Assembly (NCBI GenBank): GCA_963801055.1
Contig: CAWDDE010000005.1
Coordinates: 83,317 to 147,316, forward strand
Source of the DNA: DASUPK01 sp963801055
Lineage (GTDB): Bacteria > Actinomycetota > Thermoleophilia > Solirubrobacterales > 70-9
Length of the DNA stretch: 64,000 nt
Direction of reading: 5' to 3'
In this document: positions 15,968-25,123 of the stretch, piece by piece
How positions within the stretch are numbered: position 1 is the stretch's first letter
How the letters are laid out: each line of letters begins with the position of its first letter
Notes under the pieces: model-generated
What the model was told of the DNA's origin: nothing
The model's input: only the letters and a program-made list of their open reading frames with translations
The model's database searches: none
Position numbers and translations under genes: made by a program

Positions 15968-16329
15968 TGACCGGCCTCCGACGGTCTATCCGAGGGTGCC
16001 CCGTCAGAAGCAGCCCGATTTGTGTCTGCCTCACCGTCCTGCTTCGGCTTGCGATCCCTGCCGCGGAACATGCCGAGCATCCGGTCGGTGACCATGAACC
16101 CGCCGACGATGTTGATCGTGCCGAAGGCGATCGCGATCGTGCCGATGACCTTCTCCAGACTGTCGTCGGCCGAGCCGATCACGATCAGCCCGCCGAGCAT
16201 GACGATGCCGTGGATCGCGTTGGTCTGTGACATCAGCGGGGTGTGGAGGGTCGTCGGCACCTTCGAGATCACCTCGAAGCCGACGAAGGCGGCCAAGACG
16301 AAGATCGTGATCTCTGTGATCAGACTCAT
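15964..16329 (-). CDS. pntAB: NAD(P) transhydrogenase subunit alpha, membrane part (PntAB)
   Basis: This 121-residue protein supplies the three membrane helices that in E. coli are fused to PntA: residues 1-20 (LITEITIFVLAAFVGFEVI), 40-60 (IHGIVMLGGLIVIGS) and 65-85 (IGTIAIAFGTINIVGGF). The conserved SKVPTTLHTPLMSQTNAIHG lies after the first helix. A split three-subunit form is known from Rhodospirillum rubrum and many actinobacteria. The C-terminal tail is polar (about 30 residues). It overlaps both neighbours by four bases (ATGA), showing tight translational coupling. Confidence 0.96.
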   Translation of the reverse strand: MSLITEITIFVLAAFVGFEVISKVPTTLHTPLMSQTNAIHGIVMLGGLIVIGSADDSLEKVIGTIAIAFGTINIVGGFMVTDRMLGMFRGRDRKPKQDGEADTNRAASDGAPSDRPSEAGQ

Positions 16330-17450
16330 GATTGGTTCGCTGCCTCCTTGGCTCGCTCGTTGACGATCTCCCCGTCTCTGGTCAGGCAGGCGCCGGCGAC
16401 GATCTCGTCGTCGTTGTCGATTGCGAGGTTCCCCTCCTCGTCGACCAGGAGCTCGACGAGGTTCTGGAGGTTCTTCGCGTAGAGCGCCGACGCGTTGCCG
16501 GCCATCTGGCTTGGCAGGTTCGCCGGGCCGATGATCTTGACGCCGTTCTGCTCGACGGTCTCCCCCGGCTTCGAGCCCTCGACGTTGCCCCCGGTCTCGG
16601 CGGCGAGGTCGACGATCACCGAGCCGGGTGCCATTCCCTTGATCGCGTCGCCGGTGATCAGCCGTGGGGCCGGCCGCCCGGGGATCTGCGCCGTGGTGAT
16701 GATCACGTCCTGGCGTTTGGCGGCCTCGCCGAGCTCAGCGCGCAGCCGCTCGTTCTCCTCATCGGTGAGCGGACGCGCGTAGCCACCCTCGCCCTCGGCA
16801 TCCTTGACCGCCTCGACCTCGAGGAAGCGCCCGCCGAGCGACTGGACCTGCTCCTTGACCACCGAGCGCACGTCGAAGCCGGTGACGACCCCACCGAGGC
16901 GCTTGGCAGTGGCGATGGCCTGCAGGCCGGCGACCCCGGCGCCCAGGACGAGGACCTTGGCAGGCGGGATCGTCCCCGCCGCCGTGGTCATCATCGGGAA
17001 CAGCTTGCCCGACTCCCGCGCGGCGATCAGCACGGACATGTAGCCGCCCAGGTTGGCCTGGGAGGAGAGCGCGTCCATCGACTGGGCGCGGGTGATCCGC
17101 GGAATCGACTCCATCGCGAAGCTGGTGACCCTCGCCTCGGCGAGAGACTTGGCGAGCGCCGGGTTGGTGAGAGGCTCGAGGAAGCCGATCACGACCTGAC
17201 CGTCATGCAGGCGCCCGACCTCATCCTCGGTCGGCGGAGTCACCTTGAGAACGATGTCCGCGCCCCAGACGTCCGCTCCGACCTTCGCCCCGGCGTCCGA
17301 GTACTCGGCATCCGGGTGCGAGGCGCCCTCGCCGGCGCCAGACTCGACCTCCACGTCGATGCCCTTTGCGACCAGCGCCTTCACCACGTCGGGGACCAGC
17401 GCCACGCGGCGCTCTCCCTGGGCGGTCTCCTTTGGGACTCCGATCTTCAT
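16326..17450 (-). CDS. pntAA: NAD(P) transhydrogenase subunit alpha, NAD-binding part (PntAA)
   Basis: The 374-residue soluble subunit (domain I) binds NAD(H). Visible are the alanine-dehydrogenase-like start KIGVPKETAQGERRVALVPD, the SSQANLGGYMSVLIAA segment near residue 130, and the nucleotide fold VLVLGAGVAGLQAIATAKRLG near 166, followed by GFDVRSVVKEQVQSLG. The mobile loop near 225 has the tyrosine (EGEGGYARPLTDEE). It is the first gene of the pnt operon. The upstream spacer to the NTF2-like gene is 42 bases, so the operon could start farther upstream. Confidence 0.97.
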   Translation of the reverse strand: MKIGVPKETAQGERRVALVPDVVKALVAKGIDVEVESGAGEGASHPDAEYSDAGAKVGADVWGADIVLKVTPPTEDEVGRLHDGQVVIGFLEPLTNPALAKSLAEARVTSFAMESIPRITRAQSMDALSSQANLGGYMSVLIAARESGKLFPMMTTAAGTIPPAKVLVLGAGVAGLQAIATAKRLGGVVTGFDVRSVVKEQVQSLGGRFLEVEAVKDAEGEGGYARPLTDEENERLRAELGEAAKRQDVIITTAQIPGRPAPRLITGDAIKGMAPGSVIVDLAAETGGNVEGSKPGETVEQNGVKIIGPANLPSQMAGNASALYAKNLQNLVELLVDEEGNLAIDNDDEIVAGACLTRDGEIVNERAKEAANQS

Positions 17451-17492
17451 CCGGACGATTCACTGCCCACGGCGGGGATTGAGCGCGGCAAT

Positions 17493-17921
17493 CTAGTCGG
17501 TTTGGGCCCCGACCCACTCCGGTAGCGCCGCCGCCTCGAGGGCTTCCTCCCGACCCGCGTAGAAGCCGACCTGACTGACCTTGCCTTTGCGCACTCGGTA
17601 CAGATAGCCGGTCTCGCCGCGGACCTCTGCTCCACTCATGCGGCCCTTGCCGCCGTGGGTCGCGAAGATGAAGATCACGCCGCTGTCGAGCTCGCGCGCC
17701 TCCTCAACCTCGAATCGATATCCCGAGGCGAAGCTCCGGAACCAGTCCCCGAACCACTCGCCGACGGCCTCCTTCCCCTCGAAGACGCCGGCCTTCGGCC
17801 CGCTCGCCGGCGAAGCGAACAGCCTCACGTCCTCGGCATATCGGTCCATCGCCCGGTCGAAGTCCCGCTCATTCACCGCGGCGAACTGATCGAGGACGAC
17901 GTCGACGTCCGGTTGCGACAC
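17493..17921 (-). CDS. NTF2/SnoaL-like protein
   Basis: The 142-residue protein has the cone-shaped NTF2-like fold pattern: VVLDQFAAVNERDFDRAMDRY at the N-terminus, GPKAGVFEGKEAVGEWFGDWF near residue 45, and closing strands VIFIFATHGGKGRMSGAEV and YLYRVRKGKVSQVGFY. Members may be isomerases, hydrolases or simple ligand binders; nothing here decides. The GTG at 17921 is preceded by TAGCTT with a five-base gap, which suggests a leaderless mRNA. It lies just downstream of a luciferase-like gene on the same strand, with an eight-base spacer that holds only part of the -10 box. Confidence 0.88.
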   Translation of the reverse strand: MSQPDVDVVLDQFAAVNERDFDRAMDRYAEDVRLFASPASGPKAGVFEGKEAVGEWFGDWFRSFASGYRFEVEEARELDSGVIFIFATHGGKGRMSGAEVRGETGYLYRVRKGKVSQVGFYAGREEALEAAALPEWVGAQTD

Positions 17922-17929
17922 GGGCGAAG

Positions 17930-19006
17930 CTATGCCGGGGAGCCCGCCCCCAGCATCTCGGACAGCTTCTCGAGCGTGGCGAGGTTCTGCTCGGCGTTGC
18001 CGTGCACCGGGGAGACGATCATCCGGTCGACACCGGCGTCGGCGAAGCGCTTCACCCGCTCGGCGATCTCATCCTCGGTGCCGATCATCGCCGTGGCGTC
18101 GACGAGCTCGTCAGGGATCGCGCCATACGCCTCCTCGCGCTTGCCGTCGAGGTAGAGGCTCTGGACCTCGTCGGCGACCTCCGCGAAGCCGAAGCGGCGG
18201 GTCAGGTCGGCGTAGAAGTTGGTCTTCTTCGAACCCATCCCGCCGATGTAGAGCAGCAGCCCGGCCTTGACGAGCCCACGCGCAGCGTCCAGGTCCCCGT
18301 CGATCGCAACCTGCACGGAGGGCGAGACCTGGAAGTCCTCACGCGAACGGCCGCCCTTGGCGAGGCCGGCCTCGATGTGCTCTCCCCAGGCCTCCTCCCA
18401 CTTGTCGACCGAGAAGAAGATCGGGATCCAGCCGTCGGCGATCTCGGCGGCGAGCTCGACCGACTTGCGGCCGATCGCCCCGAGATAGATGGGGATCTCG
18501 CTCCGGATCGGGTGCATATTCAGCTTCAGCGCCTTGCCCTGGCCGGTGACACCCTCGCCCTCCCTCAAGGGAAGTGTGAAGTGCTTGCCCTGGTACTCGA
18601 GGCGCCCCTCGCGCGCGACGACTTGCTTGACGATCTCGACGTACTCGCGGGTCCGCCCCCACGGCTTCTCGTAGGGAACGCCGTACCAGCCCTCCGAGAC
18701 CTGGGGCCCTGACGGACCAAAGCCGAAGATGAAGCGGCCGCCCGAGAGGGCGTCGATCGTCACCCCGGCCATCGCCGCCGCGGCGGGCTGGCGGGCCGGG
18801 ACCTGCATGATCGCCGCGCCAAGCTGGATCGTCTCGGTCTTCGCGGCGAAGTACGCGAGCACGCTCACCGCGTCCGAGCCGTATGACTCGGCCGCCCAGA
18901 CCGAGTCGAAGCCGATGCGCTCGGCGGCCGACACGATCTCGCTCGCCTCGTCGCCCTGGGGGCCGATTCCCCAGTAACCGAGGTTGAGTCCAAGCTTCAA
19001 ACCCAT
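17930..19006 (-). CDS. Luciferase-like (probably F420-dependent) oxidoreductase
   Basis: From the ATG at 19006 the protein is 358 residues. The start MGLKLGLNLGYWGIG, EIVSAAERIGFDSVWAAESYG near residue 20, IMQVPARQPAAAAMAGVTID near 60 and FIFGFGPSGPQVSEGWYGVPY near 85 are typical of actinobacterial F420-linked luciferase-like enzymes, including the LLM group common in mycobacteria. The frame extends upstream for 93 codons but that part is arginine- and proline-rich with no family similarity, so I take the ATG as start. TAGGGT lies ten bases before it. The substrate is unknown. Confidence 0.92.
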   Translation of the reverse strand: MGLKLGLNLGYWGIGPQGDEASEIVSAAERIGFDSVWAAESYGSDAVSVLAYFAAKTETIQLGAAIMQVPARQPAAAAMAGVTIDALSGGRFIFGFGPSGPQVSEGWYGVPYEKPWGRTREYVEIVKQVVAREGRLEYQGKHFTLPLREGEGVTGQGKALKLNMHPIRSEIPIYLGAIGRKSVELAAEIADGWIPIFFSVDKWEEAWGEHIEAGLAKGGRSREDFQVSPSVQVAIDGDLDAARGLVKAGLLLYIGGMGSKKTNFYADLTRRFGFAEVADEVQSLYLDGKREEAYGAIPDELVDATAMIGTEDEIAERVKRFADAGVDRMIVSPVHGNAEQNLATLEKLSEMLGAGSPA

Positions 19007-19084
19007 GCGCTGCGCAACCCTAGTGCTTCCTCCTGGTTTCTGGGCTGGAGCGCGCGCGCGAGTCGGCGGGGGGGCCGCCTTAGC

Positions 19085-19107
19085 TTGCGAAATGCTTGCG
19101 CTAGGAT
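19085..19107 (+). promoter_or_regulatory. Promoter and possible operator of the Xre/RES pair
   Basis: TAGGAT (19102-19107) ends eight bases before the antitoxin ATG. Just upstream are two direct copies of TTGCG (19085-19089 and 19096-19100), eleven bases apart, one helical turn, as expected for an autoregulating antitoxin. Confidence 0.4.
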
Positions 19108-19115
19108 GACTCACG

Positions 19116-19454
19116 ATGAGTCCAGTCCTGACGCCCACCCTGCTCGACCCGATCGCTGCTGGCCTGGAGCTCTCCGAGACCGAGCTCGGACGGCTCTTCG
19201 GTGTCAGTCGGCAGGCGGTCGGCCAGTGGCGCGAGCGCGGGGTCCCCTCCAGCCGGATGGCGAAGGTCGCGACCGTAGCCGCCATCTGCGAACTCCTCCG
19301 CCACCGGCTGAAGCCCGAGCGGATTCCGGGGATCGCGCGGCGCCGCGCCGACGCCTACGGCGGGCTCTCGATGCTCGAGATGATCGAGCGCGACCGCGAG
19401 GACGAGCTGCTCACATTGGTTCGGCGTTCGTTCGACTGGGCGGCAACGGTTTGA
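19116..19454 (+). CDS. Antitoxin of a RES/Xre toxin-antitoxin system (MbcA/ParS-like)
   Basis: The 112-residue protein has a helix-turn-helix near residues 20-45 (ELGRLFGVSRQAVGQWRERG) followed by helices and a C-terminal part (GGLSMLEMIERDREDELLTL) like the Xre/MbcA/ParS toxin-binding domain. In such pairs the antitoxin blocks the RES active site and represses the operon. The RES gene follows after 33 bases, and most of that gap is a family A repeat rather than a ribosome binding site. The start at 19116 is supported by TAGGAT eight bases upstream. Confidence 0.85.
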   Translation: MSPVLTPTLLDPIAAGLELSETELGRLFGVSRQAVGQWRERGVPSSRMAKVATVAAICELLRHRLKPERIPGIARRRADAYGGLSMLEMIERDREDELLTLVRRSFDWAATV

Positions 19455-19490
19455 TGCGAGGGCGCGCGACGGCGTGACCCGTTTGATGTG
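19453..19490 (-). repeat. Family A repeat between antitoxin and RES genes
   Basis: Read on the minus strand, AAACGGGTCACGCCGTC is followed by GCGCGCCCTCGCATC, the family A pattern with one mispair in the stem. It spans from the antitoxin stop codon (TGA, 19452-19454) to the GTG start of the RES gene, so the RES gene takes its start codon from the repeat's edge. Confidence 0.65.
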
Positions 19491-20042
19491 AGGACGATCC
19501 GGCGGGGCGGGCCGTACTTCCGCGTCGCGGATCCGCGCTGGGATGACCAGCTCGACGGCCGCCACGCCGCCGAGCGGGGCGGCCGCTGGAACCCGCCCGA
19601 GTCTTTCCCAGTCGTCTATCTCTGCGCTTCGCTCGAGGTGGCTCGCGCGAACGTCTACCGCAAGCTCGAAGGACAACCGTACGGACCCGAGGATCTGCGA
19701 CCCGGCTCAGGCCCGGTGCTCGTCCGGACCCGGGTGCCGGATGACCGCTACCTCAACGTGGTCACCGACGCCGGCTGCCGCGACGCCGGGCTTCCCCGCA
19801 GCTACCCGCTCGACAGCCGCCGGAGGATCGTCCCCTGGCGGCGCTGCCAGCCAATCGGCCTCCGCGCCTGGGAGGCGGGCGTCCCGGGCGTGGCGGCGCG
19901 GAGTGCGGCTTACGCGAGGCGAAGCCGAGGAGCGACCCGTTCAATGATGGCCGAAGAGCTTGCCTACTTCGGGCGCCGGCGGCTGCGGCGCGGCGCGGTC
20001 CGTCCCTTCGACGAGTGGTTCTGGGAAGCGGCGAGCGTTTGA
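19488..20042 (+). CDS. RES-domain toxin
   Basis: The 184-residue protein carries the RES domain: FRVADPRWDDQ, the glycine-rich ERGGRWNPPE near residue 30, VVYLCASLEVARANVYRKLE near 42 and AEELAYFGRRRL toward the end. RES toxins such as MbcT degrade or phosphorolyse NAD+. Arg, Tyr and Glu residues that could be catalytic (GGRWNP, YLCASLE) are kept. Residues about 142-155 (YARRSRGATRSMM) are encoded by a family A repeat copy and look like a recent in-frame insertion, which might disable the toxin. No Shine-Dalgarno sequence precedes the GTG, so it probably depends on translation of the antitoxin. Confidence 0.85.
   Translation: MRTIRRGGPYFRVADPRWDDQLDGRHAAERGGRWNPPESFPVVYLCASLEVARANVYRKLEGQPYGPEDLRPGSGPVLVRTRVPDDRYLNVVTDAGCRDAGLPRSYPLDSRRRIVPWRRCQPIGLRAWEAGVPGVAARSAAYARRSRGATRSMMAEELAYFGRRRLRRGAVRPFDEWFWEAASV
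19913..19950 (-). repeat. Family A repeat half inside the RES gene
   Basis: The minus strand reads GAACGGGTCGCTCC then CGGCTTCGCCTCGCG, matching the family A left arm and spacer. The right arm is missing or altered. The insertion keeps the RES reading frame open. Confidence 0.5.
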
Positions 20043-20077
20043 CATTGACGCCGTCCGGCTTCGCTAACAATGCGGCA

Positions 20078-22556
20078 GTGGACGACCAGCGTCATCCGGG
20101 TGGGCTGTCGAGCAAGGAGGCCGCGAAACGGCTGCGCCAGCTCGGGCCGGTGGAGCAGCGCTCGAGCCGCTCGACGGCCAGCATCATCGCCGGGAACGTC
20201 TTCACATTCTTCAACCTGATCATCGGCGTCTTCTTCGTGATCGTGCTCTCGCTCGGTCTCTTCGCCGACGCCCTCTTCGGCTTCATCGCGGTGATCAACA
20301 GCTACATCGGCATCCGGCAGGAGCTGAAGGCCAAGGAGACGCTCGACAACCTCGCCGTGCTCGTGGCGCCGAAGGCCAAGGTCGTGCGGGATGGTCAGCT
20401 GGCGGAGCTGCAAGCCGAGGAGGTCGTTCCGGGCGACTGGATCCGCGTCGAGCCCGGCGATCAGCTGGTGGCCGACGGTGAGGTGACCGAGAGCCGCGGA
20501 CTGACCCTCGACGAGTCACTGCTCACCGGCGAGGCCGACGGCGTCCGCAAGCGCGTCGGCGAACGTGCCCTCTCCGGCTCGTTCTGCCTGACGGGTTCGG
20601 GCTACTACGAGGTCGACGCCGTCCGCGAGGACAGCTACGCCGAAAAGGTCGCCGGCGAGGCGCGATCTTTCCGCCACCCGCCCTCGCCGCTCCAGGACGA
20701 GGTCAACCTGGTGCTCAAGGCGAGCACCTGGCTGATGATCCCGCTCGCCGTCGTCCTGATCTTCGCCTTGAGCGCCAGGAACACCCCGCTCCATGAGGGC
20801 GCGCAGACCGCGACCGCCGGGCTGATCACGCTGATCCCGGAGGGGCTCGTCCTGCTGATGAGCGTGACGCTCGCCGTCGCGGCCATACGGCTGGCCAGGC
20901 TCGACACGCTGGTCCAGCAGATGAGCGCGCCCGAGGCGCTGGCGGCGGTCGACACGATCTGCGTCGACAAGACCGGGACCCTGACGACCGGCGATCTCGA
21001 GCTGGTCTCGGTCGACGTCGCCGATCCCTCCGAGGCGAGCGCGGCGCAGCAGGCGCTGGCGCGCTTCGCCGCCAGCGCGGGCGAGCGCAACCGGACGCTC
21101 GAGGCGATCGCCGAGACCTATCCGGCGACCGGGGAGCGGGTGCGTGCGGAAGTCCCCTTCTCCTCGGAATGGAAGTGGAGCGGGCTGACGCTCGGGCGGG
21201 GTGAGACCTATGTCCTCGGTGCCCCCGACGTGCTGATGGCGCGCGGCTCTCTCTCGCTGTCAGTGCCGCTGCAGAGGAGCCTCGATGAGCACACCCGGAA
21301 CGGGCGGCGCGTCGTCGCCTTCGGCCGCGCCTCCGGGGGGCTCCCGGACAACCCCTACTCGGATCCGCCCCCGGCGGTCACACCGCTGGCGCTGATCGTG
21401 CTCGAGGAGACGCTCCGCCCCGATGCGGAGGACACAATCCGCTACATGCGCGAGCAGGAGATGGACCTGAAGCTGATCTCGGGCGACGCGCCCCAGACCG
21501 TGACGGCGGTCGCCTCGGCAGTCGGCGTCCCAGCCGACGCGGGAGTGGTCACCGGCGATGAGCTGCCCGAGGACCGCGCGGCCCTCGGCCGGATCGCGGA
21601 GGAGAACACGATCTTCTGCCGGATCCGGCCCGAGCAGAAGAAGGCGCTCGTCTCGGCCCTGGCCGACCGCGGCCGCTTCGTGGCGATGATCGGCGACGGG
21701 GTCAACGACGTGCCTGCCCTGAAGCGGGCGAGGATGGCGGTGGCGATGGGATCGGGCAGCCAGATCACCAAGGGGATCGCGGACATCGTGCTGCTCAAGG
21801 ACCAGTTCTCGCGCCTGCCGCGCGCCGTCTCCGAGGGTCGGCGGATCGCCCGCAACATCCACCGGCTCGGCCGCCTCTACGTGACCAAGACCGTTTATGC
21901 CGCGGCCTTGATCCTGCTCGTCGCGGTCCCCGGCTGGGCCTTCCCATTCCTGCCTAGGCACCTCACCCTCGCGGCCTTCCTGACGATCGGGATCCCGTCC
22001 TTCGTCCTCGCCCTGGCGCCCAGCGACGGGCCGCTCTACCGGGGCAGGCTGCTGCGCGCGCTGGCGGCGTTCGCCGTCCCGGCGGGGCTGGCGATCGCCT
22101 TCGCGTCGCTGGCCAGTTTCTTCCTCGTCGACACCGTGGCCGGGGGCTCGCTGGAGGCCGGCCGGACGGCGGCGACCACCACGCTCGTGGTGCTCGGCCT
22201 CTGCTTCATCCTGCTGCTCGAGCGCGGCCCCGGGCAGGGAGCACATCGCGATCCAGAGCTACATGCTCGCCCTGGTGGCGGCGCTCGGGGCGCTCTATGC
22301 GCTGGCTCTCGCGGTACCGGTCGTCCGGGAGTTCTTCGATCTCACCCCGATGGGCGGCGGCCAGCTCTTCATCGCCCTGCTGTCGGCAGCGGCCGGGCTC
22401 GTGCTGGCGAGCGTCGTCTGGCGCATCCCGGTGATCGAGCAACTGGAGGAGCGTCCGCCGCCTCCGGATGAGGCGCCGACCGGGGCGGTCGCCGCGCCGA
22501 GGCCGGCCGCGCCGGCGAGGCCGGTTCCGCAAACGCGGACGTCTGGACAGAGCTAG
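20078..22556 (+). CDS. P-type cation-transporting ATPase (CtpE-like), one frameshift near the 3' end
   Basis: The protein is about 825 residues after one correction, near the size of mycobacterial CtpE, a calcium-uptake P-type ATPase, which it resembles in lacking N-terminal metal-binding domains. Motifs are LLTGEADG (actuator TGE), ICVDKTGTLTTG (phosphorylated Asp), and GDGVNDVPALKRA with MGSGSQITKGIAD near the hinge; about ten membrane helices flank these. The frame changes near 22229-22235, where one base too many in CCCCGGG separates LLLERGPG from REHIAIQSYMLAL. The C-terminus is a proline-rich tail. I chose the GTG at 20078 over one at 20015, which would overlap the RES gene. The ion is inferred, not shown. 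Confidence 0.9.
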
Positions 22557-22599
22557 TGGCACCTCGCGCAACACTTCGCCGGAACGGGAGGCGCCGCTA

Positions 22600-24076
22600 A
22601 TGGCGTCCTCCGGAACAAATCGGGTTGCGCCTAGCGGCGCACCCTCGGATAACGCCCGCCGCACCAAGATCGTCGCGACGGTCGGGCCCGCGAGCAGGGA
22701 GCCGGAGGTGCTGCGTCAGCTCTTCGAGGCGGGGGTCGACGTCTTCCGGCTCAACTTCGCCCACGGGACACCCGAGGAGCACGTGGAGACCGTGCGCCGG
22801 ATCAGGCAGACGAGCGAGCAGCTCGGCCGCGAGGTCGGGATCCTGGGCGACCTGCCTGGCCCCAAGCTGCGCCTCGGCGACCTGGAGGGCGACGTCGCCG
22901 TCCTGCACTCCGGCTCGACAGTGCGGATGCGGGGCGAGACGAACGGGACCCCGGGCAACCCGGAGTTGCTCACGGTGCAGTGGGAAGGGTTCGCGAAGGC
23001 GGTTCACGAGGGCGACCCGGTGTTCCTCGCCGACGGCCGGGTGCGGCTGCGAGTCGTCTCTGTTGCGGACGGCGAGGTCACCCTCGAGGTCGAGGCCGGC
23101 GGTGCCGTCAGCTCCCACCAGGGCGTCAACCTGCCCAGCGCCGACACCGAGCTACCCGAGACCGGGATCTCGGATCAGCCCTGGATCGCCTTCGCCTGCG
23201 AGAACGGGATCGACCTGCTCGCAGTGTCGTTCGTCCGCAGAACTTCCGACCTCGAGAAGGTCGAGGCGCACGTGCGCGAGCGCGGTGCCGACATCCCTCT
23301 GATCGCGAAGATCGAGAAGCCACAGGCGGCCGAGCGCGCCGAGGAGATCATCGACGCCGCCGACAGCGGGATCATGATCGCCCGAGGAGACCTCGGGGTC
23401 GAACTGCCGATCGAGGAGGTCCCCGGCGCGCAGAAGCGGCTGATCACACTCGCGGGCCGCGCCTCGAAGCCCAGCATCACCGCGACCCAGATGCTGGCGA
23501 CGATGGTGCGGGCCTCGCGGCCGACCCGGGCCGAGGTGACCGACGTCGCCAACGCGATCTACGACGGCACCGACGCGGTGATGCTCTCCGAGGAGACGGC
23601 GATCGGCGACTACCCGGTGGAGGCGGTCCGGGTGATGGATCGGATCGCCCGAGTCACCGAACCCCACCTCAAGTACGGCGAGCTGGGTCTTCACTCGCGT
23701 CGAGGAGCACGAGCACGACATCGCCGAGACCGTCGCCCAGGTCGCCGTGGCGGCTTGCTACCGGCTCGGCCTGAAGGCGGTGGTCTGCCCGACTAACTCC
23801 GGCCGGACGGCCCGCCTGATCTCCGCCCACCGACCCCGCATCCCCGTGCTGGCAGTCTCGCCCAGGCTCGAAACCGTCCGCCGGATGAACCTCCTCTTCG
23901 GGATCAGCTCTACCCAGGCCGAGGACTGGACCAGCATCCGGAAGCTGCTCGACGACTGCGCGACGCTCGCGCGCGACCACGACATCGCCGAGTCGGGCGA
24001 TCTGGTCGCGATCACCGCGGGGCTGCCGGCGCAGGGGGTCGGGACCAACCTGTTCGAAATTCACCGCGTCCCATGA
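22600..24076 (+). CDS. pyk: Pyruvate kinase, one frameshift
   Basis: After one correction the enzyme has about 491 residues and converts phosphoenolpyruvate and ADP to pyruvate and ATP. Core motifs are TKIVATVGPASR, VDVFRLNFAHG, IAKIEKPQA, GIMIARGDLGVELP, KPSITATQML and AVMLSEETAIGDYPVEAV. The frame changes near 23682-23690; dropping one G of CTGGGTC gives GELVFTRVEEHEHDIAETV, so a sequencing error is likely. The first 15 residues (SSGTNRVAPSGAPSDN) are encoded by a family A repeat, so the native start may lie later, or the repeat has been absorbed. It follows the P-type ATPase after 43 bases. Confidence 0.94.
22617..22650 (+). repeat. Family A repeat within the 5' end of pyk
   Basis: GGGTTGCGCC (22622-22631), loop TAGC and GGCGCACCC (22636-22644) form the stem, followed by TCGGAT. 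It is read through in frame as part of the pyruvate kinase N-terminus if the ATG at 22600 is used. Confidence 0.75.
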
Positions 24077-24085
24077 CGCGGCGGT

Positions 24086-24475
24086 TCAGCTCAGTGCGTC
24101 GCGCGCTTGAGCCGTGTCGCCGAAGAACTCAGCGCTCATCAACTTCCCGCCCTTGACCTTGTAGAGCCAGACGGAGCGGCCGGTGAGCTCGTTCCCCGAC
24201 TTCGTCCTGCCGACTCCTTCGACCGTGACGACGACGGTCTCGCCGTCATCGGCCTCCAGGAAGGCGGTCGGCCTTGGGTCCACCGATTCGAACTCCGAGA
24301 GGAACTTCTGAATCATCTCCTTGAACCCCTCGGGGCCTGTGTAGGTCCCGCCCCAGGGCAACGTCTCGGGCAACCTGATCTCGGCGTTCTCGTCAGTCGT
24401 CGAGACGGCCCCGTCCAGGTCGCCCTTTGCGAAATCCGCCCAGCGCTCCTTGACTGCGTCTGCGTTCTCTCCCAT
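24086..24475 (-). CDS. NTF2/SnoaL-like protein
   Basis: The 129-residue protein begins MGENADAVKERWADFAKGDL and contains TLPWGGTYTGPEGFKEMIQK, FLEADDGETVVVTVEGVGRT and SVWLYKVKGGKLMSAEFFGD, the strand order of small SnoaL-like NTF2-fold proteins similar to SCO-type ketosteroid isomerase relatives. A clear ribosome binding site, GGAGGA, lies five bases before the ATG, so this gene is leadered. No catalytic Asp/Tyr set can be assigned with safety. It is convergent with pyk, nine bases apart. Confidence 0.87.
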   Translation of the reverse strand: MGENADAVKERWADFAKGDLDGAVSTTDENAEIRLPETLPWGGTYTGPEGFKEMIQKFLSEFESVDPRPTAFLEADDGETVVVTVEGVGRTKSGNELTGRSVWLYKVKGGKLMSAEFFGDTAQARDALS

Positions 24476-24574
24476 ATCAATCCTCCTCCGCTTCGCCCGC
24501 AGATCCGACCCTAGCCGCTGCCCGTGTTCGCGACAAGCGCAGGAGCCGGCTGTCGCTGGTCGAACTCCGGGCGG

Positions 24575-25123
24575 ATGGCCCTCCCGCTCGGCTCACTCGG
24601 CGGCAGCCTCTTCGATCTCCACCTGGGGATCGACGAGAAGATCTTCCGCTCGCTGCTCGTCTTCATCTTCCTTGCGATCGCGCTGCGGCTCGGCGGAAAG
24701 CGGGAGCTGGCGCAGATCAACGTGCTCGATCTGGCGGTGCTGCTGCTCGCCTCGAACGCCCTGCAGAACGCGCTGATCGGCAACGACAGCACGGTCACCG
24801 GCGGCGTGATCGGCGCCGGGAACGCTGTTCGTGGCCAACTACGTCTTCGTCCGCTCACCTACCGCAGCGCCCGGGTCCGCGCGGATCCTGGAGGGAACGC
24901 CGAGCGTGCTGCTTCGCAACGGCAAGCCGGCCGAAAGGCGATGCCAAGGAGGCGATCACCGAGGACGGAGCTCGCCGACATCGCGCTCGAGCAGCGGATG
25001 TCCGACTTCGACAGCGTCGGGCTGATCATGATCGAGACCAGCGGCAAGCTCGTCTTGCCTCAACCGCGGAGCAGGCGAAGCGCCTGCGGCCGCGAGATGC
25101 TGGCGGTCGAGGCGGCGGACTAG
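24575..25123 (+). pseudogene. YetF-like (DUF421) membrane protein, broken by several frameshifts
   Basis: The start is sound: after about ten residues come FRSLLVFIFLAIALRLGGKR, INVLDLAVLLLASNALQNAL and IGNDSTVTGGV, the three-helix DUF421/YetF start. Later family pieces are spread over different frames: TLFVANYVFVR, TYRSARVR, ILEGTPSVLLRNGKPA and ALEQRMSDFDSVGLIMIET. At least four frame changes fall between 24826 and 24950. Either the gene is a decaying copy or this stretch was read badly; the even survival of family residues favours read error. Its TAG stop overlaps the convergent thioesterase stop (CTAG). Confidence 0.75.

Noticed and set aside
14199..16034. A 611-codon open frame overlapping pntB in another frame
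   Set aside because: It is arginine- and aspartate-rich with no domain, a product of high-GC codon bias over a clear pntB gene.
20015..20077. GTG at 20015 as start of the P-type ATPase
   Set aside because: It overlaps the RES gene end by 28 bases and adds residues without family similarity.
22229..23690. Programmed frameshifting in the P-type ATPase and pyruvate kinase genes
   Set aside because: No slippery heptamer with a downstream pseudoknot was seen; each site is a G or C run and such changes are frequent across the window.
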